Source of the DNA: Limnomonas spitsbergensis
Taxonomy: Eukaryota; Chlorophyta; Chlorophyceae; Chlamydomonadales
DNA: 64,000 nucleotides
Assembly: GCA_037349105.1 (NCBI GenBank)
Contig: JAYJMM010000112.1
Location: 2,418,001 to 2,482,000, forward strand
Direction: 5' to 3'
The position numbers and the translations under genes were made by a program. The notes beneath the pieces are model-generated. The model made no database searches. It was not told where the DNA came from and worked only from the letters and a program-made list of their open reading frames with translations. Below, one piece after another: positions 20,901-33,255 of the stretch (position 1 is the first letter of the stretch; every line of letters begins with the position of its first letter).

Positions 20901-23900
20901 GCGCTCCAGTGGCTGTAGATGGTTGACTGTGGTGGGTATGATAACAGCCCAGCATCCGTACTGTCTTGCTGTCCTATTGAATAGGAGGGTGGCGATCCAC
21001 CTGCAGCGTCTCTTGTCTTGTGTCTCAACAAATGAATGGAAGGTATTGTCTGAGCTGTGGTGCCTCCTTGAACCCAGGAATCTGCCTCTCACCCTGATGT
21101 TTTTCTTGGATCTACATCTCTGCCTCTGGCAGACCTAGATCTATATGGCCTGGGCTGATCAAGTGCCCTGTACTCTCGATCAGCGTGACTGGGCTGATCA
21201 AACCCTGAACCTTTTTGACACCCTGTGCGCAGGCCCCAGGGGTGGATCTGCCCGCCCCGAAGAGCCACGCTCAACGAGGCCTGCCGTTGATGACAGCCGC
21301 ATGAGGCCGAGCAGCGGCCCGCCCGCCTACACCGACCGCAGCCGCGACTCCCGCGACAGGCCTGGTGGCGGCGCGATGGACCGTGACCGTGACCGCGATC
21401 GCGACAAGGACCGCGAGCGGGAGAGGGAGAGGGAGAGGGAGAGGCGTCCTGTGGGCCGGGCTCCTGACAGGGTGCGGGGATCTGGGTGCAGGATCTGGAG
21501 GCAGGATCTGGGAGCATGAGCAGGGATCTGGGATCAGAAGCGGAGATCTAGGGATGGAATGGGATGGGGTGGTCTGGGACCTATTTCTGGGAGCATGAGG
21601 AGGGAGCAGAAGCGAGGAGATCTAGGTTGAGGAGGAGGGATCTGGGAGCGGGAGGGGGGAGCAGGGATAGGGAGTGGGACAACGCTGTGGGATATGATGC
21701 ATAGGGGGGTTCCTCCTATGGTAGGGTTTCGATTCAGGTTCCAATGGTGGTTTTAAATTGGAATGGATTGAGGGGAGGCGCTTGGTTGGGAGAGTGGCTA
21801 GTGAGGTGGTGAACATCCTGACCTTAAGCTGGCTGACACAAGTTCACAGATACTGTACTACCTGTACCAAACTACTAAACCCTTTCAGTATTTTCTTATG
21901 ACAACCAAGTACTTTCTGACCAATGAGAACCTGTCCCAGTGTGACCTATTTATTCTCAGTCCTCTCTGACGGTGTGTCACTGTCTCGCTGGCAGGCTCCT
22001 CCTTCGAGGCCGGAACCGCCGCGTCGCTCCTCGCCGCCCCGCTCCCGCCCCGAGCCGCCGCGGCCACGCGCCACGAGCCACAGGTCTCCCTCCCCGGCCG
22101 CCCGCGGCGGCGGCGGCGGCAGCGGGCGCTTCTCTGCGCCCGAGTACTCCGTCAACCTGCCGATTTCCTCCCTGCTGCCCGCGACGCGCGACTACACCGA
22201 TGCGAGCAAGCGCTACCCACTCATGACAGTGCCGGTCGACTTCATGCGTTTGGTTCCAACATGGCACGAGGATCAGCAGATGCCGCTGCCGCCCGACTCG
22301 CTCGGGTGCCGCATCGTCCCTCTGGATCGTGCGGTGCAGTTTGACCACGAGCAGGAGATGCCTGCTGCTGGTGTTGCCGCCCCCGCGGGGTCCCCCGCGG
22401 CTTCGGTCCTGGCGGCTGCTCCGCCGGCCGGTGACACGCCTGCTGCTCCTGTCGGCGGCAAGCGCTGGAGTGCCCGCGTGCTGTTGGTGCACGGTCTGGA
22501 CAAGGGGGCGCGTGAGGACATGCTGCGCGGCCCGAGCAGCGGCAGCGGCAGCGGAGGCACAGCGGTTCCGTTGGTCAGCTCGCTCAGGTGAGGGGTGTGG
22601 GGACCTGCCTATGCGCCTGCTCCACGCAGGCACGCACGAACACTCTCTGAAGTTGGGCTTTTCACTGCTGTACGGTGATTGTCTTGTCACAAGTGTTTTT
22701 CATATCAGTCATGACCTTTCTTTCAGTCTCTGTCGAAGCTGAATGAAGATAATGCCGGGACCTTACCGTACTAGGAGTTTATTTTCCCCCCAACTCGGTT
22801 GCTTTCAAGGCACCAAGCTGGGAGTCCCATTTTGTTTTCCATGCAATTGCTTTAAATGAACATGCCTCCGTGCAGACGCTAGCACGGGCTGGTTAACCAA
22901 TCTCATCTCAAGGTAAAACGCCTTGCCGTCCTCGATGTCCCACCCGCAGGTTTGTGGTCATGCGGCTGCTCAAGGCGAATGAGAAGCGCGGTCTGTTGCA
23001 GGCGCTGGGGGGCACGTGGGACCCGACCCTGGACGGAGGCGACCCTGAGAGGTAAGAACAGTTCCACTGTAGCCCTTGAAGAGTGCGGGGTATTTTCAGG
23101 GTGTGTGCATGTTCGTGCGCCTCGCGAGGAGAGGGGAGTGGCAGCAGCGGGGCTTCTCCGAGCTGATCGGCGGTGCGTCGACGTGCTCTCTCTCTCGTCT
23201 GTTTTTGTGTGTGTGTGTGTCTTGGGGTTTGGAATGCCGCTCTGAAGCGTCGCCTTTGAAACTGCTTCTCTGGGTGAGTTTTGCTTTGTCACCGGCACAT
23301 CACCCGCCCCCTGCTGCGGTCAGCGATAAGGACGGCCCACCTGCCCTGCTTGCACGTGCACACACGGCTTCGTTGCACGCACACACACGCACCGCATGCC
23401 CCCTCTCAAGTTTGATAAGCGCGAATCACCCCGCACCCCGTCATACAACGTCAACGAGAGCCGCCTCCGCATCTCTTCTCTCTCTGGTCGCTTGTGTGCA
23501 AACAGGGACCCGAACGCCCTGGTGCGCACCTGCATCCGTCATGCCAAGGAGCAATGTGGTCTGGACTTGTCACCCTGCACGCGCTGGCTACGCTTCCTCG
23601 ACGTGCACTACCAGCGCCCCATGAAGAAGGGCGGCGGTGGCGGCTCGGCGGCGGCGGCAGGGTCTTCGCCTGGGGATGTTCTGGGGGTGGAAGGTTCTCT
23701 CGCAGGTCTAGAGGGTGTTTCTGAAGGGGGGCTGAAGGAGCTGTATGCCGAAGGCCCAGGGACGGCTGCTCCGCAGCCGCACGAGGCCGTGGTTTACTTT
23801 GTGTGTGACGTGGATGCCTGCGTGCCTTCTGCTGCCGATTGGCCGGGCGTGTGGGCGGATCAGAAGGCTTGGCGTTCGAGCAAGGCCGAGTGTGCGAGGG

Positions 23901-26900
23901 AACAGAAGGAGCAGGCCGCAGCGGCAGACGCTGAGAAGAGGTCCAAGGAGAATGAGAAGCAGGTTTTGCTGGATAAGGGGAAGATGCAAGTAAGAAGGGT
24001 GCACTCGCGAGATGATGGTTGGGGGGGGGGCGGGGCGGGCGGGGCAGGTTTTGAGATGATCGTTGGGAGAGCAGAGGTGAGGGGCTGTTTTCTGAAAGCA
24101 GGAACTGGCTTCGTGGAAGAAATTGCTCTGCCCTGAGCACGTGTTTGTGTTTTGTGGCTTCTTGTGCGGTGCAGCGCCTACGATCATGCGGCCATTGCAT
24201 CCCTGATGGCTAGACAGTTTTGCGGCCGGCTGCCAGCCATGTCGTTACACATCTCATGGCTGCCAGCCATGTTTATGTCGTCACACATCTTATGGCTGCC
24301 AGCCATGTGTCTGGGGCTTCTTGCAGTGACAGGAAGTTTTGAAGCTGGGTCGAGTCTTGGGACCGATGCCTGGGCTCAACTCCAAGGAGAGCTCAACTGA
24401 CTCGACCGACTCCAGCCGGGTGTCAACCATCTTGCATGTGCTCTGCCTGTCACTGACGGTGGCCCTCTCTTTTTCTGCGTGCACTCGCACTCTCTGTGTG
24501 CACAGGCTGAGGAGGCCAAGGAGGAGACCAAGGTTGCCGCCGCAGCTTCGGTCCTCCCGCCACCGCCGCCTCCGCTGACCGGAGCTGTCAAAACCGAGGA
24601 GCCTGCTGCCGGTGCTGACGTGAAGGCTGCGGCGGGGGCAGAGCCAGAGGCGGCTGCCACCCCTGCTGCCACGACGGAGGTCAAGCAGGAAGATGTCAAG
24701 GAGGAGGCTGCTGCTGGCACCCCTGCCCCCGCTTCTGCGCTTGCCGCTGAGGAGGGTGCGGCTCCGGCCGCTGCCGTTGCAGCGGAGGTGGTCAAGGAGA
24801 AGGAGGCTGGAAGCACCACGCCTGTGCCAAGCATGACGGTGCCGCAACTCAAGGAGCAGCTGAAGAACCGCGGCCTGGCTGTGACGGGCCTGAAGGCTGC
24901 GCTGGTGGAGCGGCTCGCGGCCGCCATAGCAGGAGAGGTGTGTTGCAGGTGCCTGGTGGCTGCTGCTGGGATGCTCTGAGCTGACGGGTTGGCACGGTTG
25001 TTGTACTGTATGTGTTCCTCCAAACATTGTTGTCCTGGCTTGGCCAATAAAATGCTTGACAACGAAGCTAAGCTTTATTTATGTGTATGCACCTGAGGGG
25101 TGCATTAAGGGGGCTCTTTGGGGGGCAGACCATGACTAGCCCACAGGTGGGGGGGCTCATGCGATAGTTTTTGCTGCTGGACCATTTTTTATGTGTATGC
25201 ACCTGAGGGGTGCATTAAGGGGGCGCTTTGGGGGGCAGACCATGACCATTGACCAGCCCACAGTTGGGGGGTGCTCAAGCGACAGTTATTGCTGGACCAT
25301 TTCCCACCGGCCTGCATGGACGGTGAAGCGTAGCTGAGGAACGCTTCTTTATCTCTGCTGTGCTGTCCATCCAGCGCGAGTGTTCTGTTGGCCCCCTTCC
25401 TTGAGAACAGAGGTCTTTCTGCAACCTATATGTGCTAGGCATGAAAGGATGGACCCAAAGACTTTCTCTCTCCCAAGGCATCGAAAGATTTTGAATTTGT
25501 TGCTTTGTGATTCCTGATTTTTGCTTTGTGATTCCTTCCGTTTCGTCGAATGTATCCTTGTCAGAAATCTGCTGATCTGCCCATACCGCTTGGCTGGAAG
25601 GCCTTCCATCGAGTCCTGCACCTGCTCGTACCCCCGCTAAATGCCGTAAGCTAGCTGCCCTCTGCCCCCCCTTTAATGAGCAAACTCTCCTTGGTGCCTT
25701 AAACCGACTTCCCTCCACTAACTGCCCTCTGCCCCCCCTGTTAAAAAGCAAACTCTCCTTGGTGCCTGACACCGACTTCCCTCCAGTAACTACCCTCTGG
25801 CACCACGCTTCATTCACAGACTTCAAAGAGCACTCCTGTCGCTGCCGCTCCAACTGCTGCCTCTGATGTCGAGATGGCCGAGGCCACTGAGGCCAAGGTC
25901 GAGGCCAAGGTGGAGGCGGCCGTGGAGGCCGCTGCCGCTGCCGGCCACACTATGGACGTAGACGAGGCCACGAAGGTTGCGGTGGAGGAGGTGAAGAAGG
26001 AGGAGGGGCAGAAGCCTGCGGTCCTGGACGCGGCCTCGCTCGAGGCGGAGGTGGCGGCTGCTGCAGCTGCCCTGGTCCCGGCTGAGCCGGCGCTGCTGCT
26101 CAAGGGAAAGAACAGCAACGAGGAAAAGGTGTGTGTGTTTGTGAGGGTGTGGGGAGGCTGGGTGCTCCCTGCGCAGCCATTGCTGTTGAAGGATAAGGAT
26201 AGCAGGGAAGAGAGGAGGTGTGCGCGCTCATTTCCCTGGACCGGTGTTTGTATTATACCCCTCTTCACTCGTAAGCAGGGATGATTCTTACCAGCATACC
26301 CTTAGATTTGATTTGCCTGCCCTCGGGCATCAAAATTTGTTTCCTTTGAATGCTGCCGTCTGGGCAAACTATCGGCACAAACTCATAATTTCCTACTGAA
26401 AACTGACGTTGACAATCAATAATTAGTAAATCCATGGATCCCTCAACCCCAAACAACGTTAATTGTGAGGGAAGGCCAAGCGAACCTACAGGTACCGTAT
26501 ATGACTTATTTTAACCGTACCGGTATACCGGTATATACGAGTTATATTCTTATACTGGTGTGCGATTGACGCGTGCTCAGGTGCGCACCGTGTCCATCAC
26601 CCTGCACGGCCTGCTGGACTACGACCGCGATGACTTTGAGGAGGCCACGGTGGAGCTGTCCATGTTTGCAGAGCAGTTCCAGGACATGCTGTCCCGCGAG
26701 TTTGGGTTCAACATCTACCAGGCCCTCGTGCGGGAAAGGTGCGTGGAACCAGGGGACCCCAGGTGGCAGCCAGTGTTTCTTTTTTTGTTTGCTAAAATTC
26801 CAACTTCGGCAGGCCGCCAAGGGCTTAATTAAGACCAAACCTGGAATTGGCCTATAACAGGTGGCCTAAGCAGTATGGCTAGCCACAAATGAGGCCTTCA

Positions 26901-28678
26901 GCCAGCGGCCGGAGTTTAGCTGACATGCAGCTGAGTCACGAAAAAAGAAACACTGGAGGCAGCCAACAACGTAGATCTGGTACATAAGTTAGATCTGACA
27001 CCCTGTATGCAGTAGGCATGGCAGATATTGTGGATCTTGTGTAGTTACAAACCAGAGATGCATGTGCAGAGATGCATGCGCACTCGCAAATTAGGGAAAA
27101 GCGCCTTGACTATTGTAGACTTAAGAATAAGGCGCTTTGTCCCGTAATGGTTGGGACAGCGACTAGGCGTCTCTGGTGTTTACTTTTGTCAATTCTGGCG
27201 CGCTGACACATCATGGTGTGGGAATCGCAAATGCGGAACGTTGTGACCCGATTTTCGCCGCCACATTTTTTCATCCTCAGCTGCTATACTTCGCCAGACT
27301 GGTATAAAGCAATCCTGAAGCCTTGGCCTTGAACCCTGAAGCCTCGGTTCTGAAGTCTTGGTCCTGAGCCCCAGTGCTTGGCCCTGAACCCTGAAGCCTC
27401 AGCCCTGGACCCTGACTCCTGGACCCTGCCTTCACCCCTTCCCTGCACGCAGGGAGGTCGGTGCAGAGCTCAAGGCTCGCGAGAAGGAGAGCAAGCGCAA
27501 GCGCGAGGAGGAGGAGGCCTCTCGCCCCAAGGAAACAGCATCCGACAAGGATGCCGCGGCCAAGAAGAGCGACGTGGAGGGTGCGGAGCCAGACGCCAAG
27601 AAGGCCAAGCCAGAGGGCGCATTGGACAAGTCTGATGCTGTCAAGGAGTTGTCGAAGCATGACAAGGCGGACAAGGAGGCGGAGAAGGAGAGGGCCTCGC
27701 GGAAGGAGGAGAAGCATGAGGTCAAGAGGCAGTACAAAACAGACAGCATCCTGCTGCAGGCCTTCAGGTGGGTTGGGGGGGTCAAAACTGAAGAGGCACT
27801 GAGGCAGTGCAAAAAGTAGGCCTTTAGGTGGGTTGGGGTGTCAAGACTCAGCTTGGCACTGAGGCAGTACAAAAAGAAATTAAGGACAGCATCCTTTCGC
27901 AGGCCTTCAGGTGGGGTGGGGGGGGGTCAAGACTCAGGCAGCACTACAAGAGGCACTACAAAAAGCAAATCAGGACAGCATCCTGCTGTAGGCCCTCAAG
28001 TGGATATGGAACAATGACTGAATGAGCCACATGCTTGTGTTTGTCAAAGCTTCTAGGCTATATTTTCCTGCTTTCATTCCCTCGCCCACCCACACACATA
28101 CGCCTAAGGCACTCTATTTTATCACGCACGCACTTGCCCCTTCTCCCCCCACACACAGGTCCTCTACCAAGCTAAAAACTCAACCCCGCCCCCCCCCCCT
28201 GCCTCCACACCCACCCACCCACAAACACAGGTACTTTGACCGCACAGGCTGCGGCTACATCAAGGTGGATGACATGCGCCGCCTGCTGTCCACGCTGGGC
28301 TTGGGTCTGTCGTACCGTGCCGTCAAGGAGCTTGCGTTCGCCGCTCAGGACGCATCTGCGCGCGCCGCGACGGCTCGTGGCAGCCACAGCAGCCATGTGG
28401 ACCGGATCTACTATCGTGACCTCACTGACGTGGAGCTGCCGCAACCACCCGCTCCTCCCGCTGCTGTTGTTATCGAAACTCCAGCTACTGCTGCTGAAAA
28501 GGAGGAGGAGGTGGCTGTTGAGGCTGTGGAGGCCCCCGCTGCTGCAGTTGTGGAGGCCCCTGAGGATGCTGAGGAGGTGGCTGAGGTGGCTGAAGCTGTA
28601 GGTGCCGAAGCTGAGGCTGCATCCAAGGACGAGGAGATGGCGGACGCGGGGGAAGCTGAGGCTGTGGTCGAAGCTTAG
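17927..28678 (+). CDS. CCAR1-like: CCAR1/DBC1-family transcription and splicing coregulator
   Basis: Thirteen exons chain in phase: 17927-18061, 18187-19026, 19470-19668, 20386-20574, 21233-21471, 21995-22587, 22950-23051, 23506-23989, 24506-24937, 25820-26128, 26581-26738, 27453-27767, 28231-28678 (1480 aa). Residues 1-454 are Q/G/Y/A-rich. About 455-535 is an RD/RE-rich tract. From about 580 there is a DBC1-like region (SVNLPISSLLP, RYPLMTVPVDFMRLV, GGTWDPTLDGGDPER, CGLDLSPCTRWLRF). A SAP domain lies near 1036-1066 (LKEQLKNRGLAVTGLKAALV), then a conserved block (LLDYDRDDFEEATVELSMFA), a K/E-rich tract, an EF-hand-like segment (FDRTGCGYIKVDDMRRLLST) and an acidic tail. This is the CCAR1 domain order. 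CCAR proteins act in the nucleus as coactivators and RNA-processing factors; SAP suggests DNA binding. Exons 2 and 3 begin with the same 15 nt (GCTGCTTATGGAGGC). The second ATG, 3 nt downstream, may be the start. Confidence 0.9.
24938..25041 (+). terminator. possible intronic polyadenylation site after the SAP exon
   Basis: If exon 9 is not spliced, the frame adds VCCRCLVAAAGML and stops at 24977-24979. TGTACTGTATGTG follows and AATAAAA sits at about 25035. This would give a short isoform ending after the SAP domain. It is inference from sequence only. Confidence 0.3.
25078..25290. repeat. two-copy tandem duplication in CCAR1-like intron 9
   Basis: The segment starting TTTATGTGTATGCACCTGAG at about 25078 is repeated at about 25188, including GGGGTGCATTAAGGGGGC and GGGGGGCAGACCATGAC. 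A second duplication, GCAAACTCTCCTTGGTGCCT, occurs at about 25679 and 25748. Confidence 0.85.
26805..26942 (-). repeat. SINE-like dispersed repeat in CCAR1-like intron 11
   Basis: The minus strand reads TCAGCTGCATGTCAGCTAAA ... CCAATTCCAGGTTTGGTC, matching the family described at 1888-2022. Confidence 0.45.
27745..28010. repeat. four tandem copies of the exon 12 3' end and donor
   Basis: The real junction GCAGGCCTTCAG|GTGGGTTGG (27756-27776) recurs in the intron at about 27813-27835 (GTAGGCCTTTAG|GTGGGTTGG), 27899-27917 (GCAGGCCTTCAG|GTGGGGTGG) and 27993-28005 (decayed, AGGCCCTCAAGTGG). Upstream exon text (GACAGCATCCT) is included in two of the copies. Confidence 0.9.
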
Positions 28679-30989
28679 GAGGTCATGTCTCACCCTCACA
28701 GGGTATGCAAGTCTTTTAGGCGGGTGCGATGCGTTCGCTGGTGCCTGTTACCGGTCGTCTCCCTCTAGGGACGTGGGGCACTGTCTCTTCGTCCTGATGT
28801 TTGGGCGGTGTTTTTTTTGTCTGCTGCAAGATTTTTGAAGTTTCTTGAGGTTTCGAGCAGTGCAGTGTGGCCGCATCAAAATGCCCTGGCGGGCCTAGCA
28901 AGAAGGTATCTAGATGAAAGTCTAGGGTTTAGCTTCAGTGGGCTTGCTTGGGTGACATTGCCGCGCTTTATGGACTTGCATGGGCGATGAAACGGTGTTT
29001 GGATTCTTCACTGCAAATGCTTGTTTTGCGTTTCCAGGACTTGCGTGATTTGCTGCTATGGGGCATGTGTCACTGCAAGGGGGAGGCAGAATGGAGTTGC
29101 GCTAAAGGTGCCTTGCCACTCATGATGGCTGTAAATCTGCCAGCTGTGAATCTGCCAGTGATACACACTTTCTGACTTGTAAAAATCTCAGATCTGTACG
29201 GTTCATATGGCGCAGAAGCAATGCTTGATTGGTTGAACTTTTGAATTGTGACAGCCGGAACCGCCACTACAGCTTACGTGGCGTTATTGCAATGTGCTAG
29301 CGAGGCTGGGTACACCAGGGCACAAGCCCTTTGTTTGCGATTAAATCGAGTTCCATAGGGATAATTAAGCTATCACTGCCAGCACCTGTGTCATACTTTC
29401 ATGTCCTAATGTTTAGAACAGTGCATACCCGCTGGGCCCTGGTGAACGCTCGGCCACATGGGGCTGGAAACTGTCATGTCCAAATGTGAACTATGGATTC
29501 AAGTGAGTTGGTCAAAACCTCAGAACTGAAATGACGTGCCCCAAATTGACATTCCGTGCTGTTTGACTTCGCCAAGGCCTAGGTTGAGCCATGCATCGGC
29601 TTTGGTGCCCTGCTGGACTGCGAAAAATACATCACTGAAGGGTGCATGAGGTAACCCTATGACGAGGAGGACATAGCCTGTTTTCACCTAAAACAGCGCG
29701 GCTATCGGCAAGGCGCTTATTGATTTGTGGCACTGATTGTGAAAGTCCAGAAACACGTGATTGCATGATAGCCCTAGTGCTCAGGTACGGACCATCTCGC
29801 ATTCAGCGTCTCAACCTTGACAAAGAAAGAAGAGAGCTGGATCTGTTACATCATACCTGCATTGGGCCCTAGGATTGCCCCAAAGTTAATGACGTTACGC
29901 CTCTAGCCCTGTTAAGCTCGGCCACGTCTGCACACAAAAAGTCAGCTACTAAGCTGGATCGCCCGTAAGAGAGGAGGCCATCGTTTTTACCGCCTCAAGT
30001 TGGTTAGTTATGTTTGAATTCAGTGTAGGAGCAGGGGCAGGACATATGGAAAACACACTTTTCAGCTGGAAACAGTGCACCAAAACTACAGGACAAAATC
30101 AGAACAAACACACAAATCGTTTATGGATGAAAATGCATCTACCGTATGGAACTGTTATCTTCAGTTAAAACTTAAGTTAAAATAAAACAAAATCACAGAA
30201 AATGCTTGATTCATCAGCATCGGGCTACCTCAGAATACTTGTGCCCTGTGGTAAACTGTGCTACAATATCCCCACTGTTCGGTAGTCACATGAGTCAACA
30301 TTCAACAACCCTTCTTCAGGATTGTCACACATTGCACGGGGGTCTTATACCCATGACGTTACACCTCTGGGCCCTGCTCAGAAGGCTTGGCCGCGTGGGT
30401 GCCCAACAAATCGGCTCTCATACATTGCATACTCAAGCACTCGCTGACATACATTGTCATCCAGTGGCCAAGCCCTCATACACAGCTATAAGCATGTGAT
30501 ATGCGCTGTGTGCTGTGATAAGCACACAGCGTACAGTGCATACGCATGTGATGTTCAGACACCTGGCAACGAGTAATCAGTATTTACAAACCAGGCCATC
30601 TTGACGACGACTCATCCTGAACACCAAGCGCTGGCGGCGTACGCCTATCCTAGATCATCATATGATTAATTTTTGCGTGGCGGCATGCAGAACTAACCAA
30701 AGGCAACAGCCACGGGAATGCGATCCAGGAGACCAGGGCCGCAGTTATTATGCTCATCCGCCTATCGCTGCTTCCCTAACTCAGGCTTGCATGCCCAGCT
30801 GCCCAGCTGGGGGCAGCATTGCTCAGCTGTCCTACTCTGATACCAGGTCATCAGAGGGGCTACGGTATTCAGATGTACCATGCTGCACAAACAATTTTGT
30901 GACCAATGAGACGTCACAAATGGCAGATCCTCGTTTGCTTGCATCGGGCTGTCAATTTGAAGTGAGGGGAGTAGAAGAATGGCCCATGC
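28679..30989. other. CCAR1-like 3' UTR and gene-free stretch with retroelement scraps
   Basis: The first several hundred bases are probably 3' UTR. LINE 3'-terminus-like text occurs near 29430-29460, 29889-29930 (GACGTTACGCCTCTAGCCCT) and 30353-30412 (GACGTTACACCTCTGGGCCC). No supported gene or RNA is seen. Confidence 0.45.
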
Positions 30990-31502
30990 TTAATCCTTGA
31001 AGACAATCACCATGGTGCTGCCCGGTGGCACCCTGGGGGACTGGTCGTAGAGGGTTAGCCCAGAGCCAACCTTGATCTGCTTTCCAGAGGGTCCGAACAC
31101 TCCCAGGATCCGGGTCGAGTGGCCGCCCAGCGCACCGGTCTCGAACGCCATGTTGACGGCCTTGTCGAGGATGCGGCCGATCGGGGTGTAGTTACCGACG
31201 GAGACGGTCACGGTTCGGTCGGACCGGACTGTCCTTGCCGAGTGGCCTCGGAGCTCGAAGGTCAGGCGGATCAAATCGCCGAAGGGCTCCGAGGGTGAGG
31301 GCACCGGCTCCGTGGTGAATACGGTGGAGCGGCGTAGCGTCCCAAGGCTCATGGGCGGGGGCTGCTGTCCGGCGCTGTGAGGCGTGTGGTAGGCTGGGGT
31401 GTAGGGCGTGATCTTGCCTTCCCATTGGGGGCCGTGGGGGTAGACCGTGGGCGGGATGAGCTCACCGCATGTGTTCGTCATCGTGCCTCGGAATGAAGCC
31501 AT
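30990..31502 (-). CDS. unrecognised single-exon gene, 170 aa
   Basis: A clean ORF with a strong initiation context (CACCATGGCTTC) and a GC-rich coding bias unlike its flanks. The N-terminal 80 residues are proline-rich and low in structure (HGPQWEGKITPYTPAYHTPH). The C-terminal 75 residues look globular, alternating beta-type stretches and a helix (TVTVSVGNYTPIG, RILDKAVNMAFETGALGGHS, GSTMVIVFKD). The pattern could be a ubiquitin-like or beta-grasp fold, but I do not recognise the family. There is no signal peptide or membrane segment. Neighbouring genes are over 2 kb away on both sides, so context gives no clue. It is real on the evidence of ORF quality; function unknown. Confidence 0.65.
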   Translation of the reverse strand: MASFRGTMTNTCGELIPPTVYPHGPQWEGKITPYTPAYHTPHSAGQQPPPMSLGTLRRSTVFTTEPVPSPSEPFGDLIRLTFELRGHSARTVRSDRTVTVSVGNYTPIGRILDKAVNMAFETGALGGHSTRILGVFGPSGKQIKVGSGLTLYDQSPRVPPGSTMVIVFKD

Positions 31503-32279
31503 GGTGTTTGATATGGTCGATTCCTTTTGCTGCTGGAAAGCTGCTCTGCGCTTTGGTGCGAGCTGCGAAGCCTAGACAACGCCGGGTGTGAGGGGGTATG
31601 TCGGTACACAGTAGCAGTGTATAAAATTGCGCAGTGGCTGATGGCACGCGCAATGGGATTTATGGGACTCACATTTCTAAGTCTGGATGTGTACGGACAT
31701 GCAGGTTTGTGGGTGGGTTTTAGCAGCACAGGCTTTACGAGCAGCAAGGACTCAGCTAGCAGCACAGAAGCGAACCGCGCGATGGGCTTGAAGTCAGGTT
31801 TATGGCGAATTTTTCATGTTGTCTTACAGCAAATCATTTAGAAACGGGGGAATCATATACCTGGAGGTCACCAGGTGGAAGCCCAGATTACCTCCCCCAG
31901 CAGGCTTGCACAATCGCGGCACATGCATTTGGATACCAGCTCAACCAATCAAGCAGGTCCTGTGAATACTGCACACCGGCGTCGTGACACCATCCATGCA
32001 CTTTTGCACGGAGGCTGGCTGGCCATGATGATGTGATTCACAATTTCAGTATTTCACATGCAGTGTCCAGAACACTACCATCCATTTCTTTTGCACGGAG
32101 GCTGGCTGGCCATGATGCTGTCATTCACATGCACCCTTGTGCGATGGTCTTCCTTAGTCTGGAGTCTGCGGCCGTCCTACTCTCTCAAGGTAGGCTGCGT
32201 AACAAAACAAGGCCTTGAGCCGCCATAACGGGTTATCGCGGTGACCAGTGATGTGCTTATTCTAGAGTGCGCCAGTCGC

Positions 32280-32412
32280 CAGACCACGTTGGTCAGGCTG
32301 CTGGGCGGCCACCACTGGGCTGATAGTGATCAAACCTACAGCCTGATGCCCGAGCTCCTGACCCTTCCGATCGTAGGCCAGGATGTAGCTGAACTGCAGC
32401 TGAAGCACTTTT
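32280..32412 (-). repeat. SINE-like dispersed repeat
   Basis: The minus strand reads GTGCTTCAGCTGCAGTTCAG, CTGGCCTACGATCGG, then GTTTGATCACTATCAGCCCA and GGTGGCCGCCCAGCAG, parallel to the copy at 1888-2022. Confidence 0.6.
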
Positions 32413-32579
32413 AAATTATCTGTGGTGATGCGGTTGGCATCCCTGAGGGAATGGAGGATGACTACCCAGTGCCCACAGCCCCACCCATCCCTGTTGGTCA
32501 ATGAATGATTTATTGATGATATACCTGTGGACCCTGCTAAAATATGGTGGGACACTACATATCCCACAATGGCCAGGGA

Positions 32580-33255
32580 TTCCTAACCATGCCCGTCACT
32601 GTGCAACTGTGGGACATCCGTGGCACCATTCGGAGGGCCTGCTCTGAGCTCACCCCCGCTCCCTCAGATTCTCCTTCACCGTAGGGCATTAAAAGCAAGC
32701 ATATAGGATGTCAGCCACATGCTCGCCGTCTCCCCTTACTCAACACCGCTGGCAGCAGCATGTCTCACGCTGCTGACTGACGGTGCCGTCCTCCTAGTGT
32801 CAACGGAGCGGACCACGCCGAGCCGCAGCCTTAACTTTGTGCACATGCGAGCAAACACTCTCTTGCTGGTACGGATCCTGGCTTGGGCTCCTGGTGGCGC
32901 GTGCCGTAGGCTGAAACCAGACTCGGTGGGCGGCTGCAAACCCGTGATCAGTGGCGGGATCCTCCAGGCCGGTCATATCCATCTGCACCTGCTCATAGGC
33001 TGTGCCCGTTAGCACTAGCACCTTCCTGGTAGATAGCAGTTGTAGGTCAGGCCCTGCCAGACACATGGGGACTGCAGTTCCTCGTTCCAGCTCCTCCAAG
33101 GCCCCTAGCAGTTCATTGCACCACTTGGGCTTTCCCAGGCTCTGACTGCAGACTTCATGTTGGCCACCTTGGCTGCCACCATGAGGGGTCTGTCTTGCAT
33201 CCCTATGGGTAGCACACTTCTTTGGGCTGTCTTGCAACCCTGTGGGTAGCACACT
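32580..33255 (-). mobile_element. non-LTR retrotransposon 3' fragment
   Basis: Homologous by eye to 36.55-37.1 kb: GGCACCATTCGGAGGGCCTG, GGCATTAAAAGCAAGCATAT, the CACACTCCATCTTGCTGGTG equivalent, and CGTAGGCTGAAACCAG. Reading frames are interrupted; no full reverse transcriptase is present. Confidence 0.6.
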
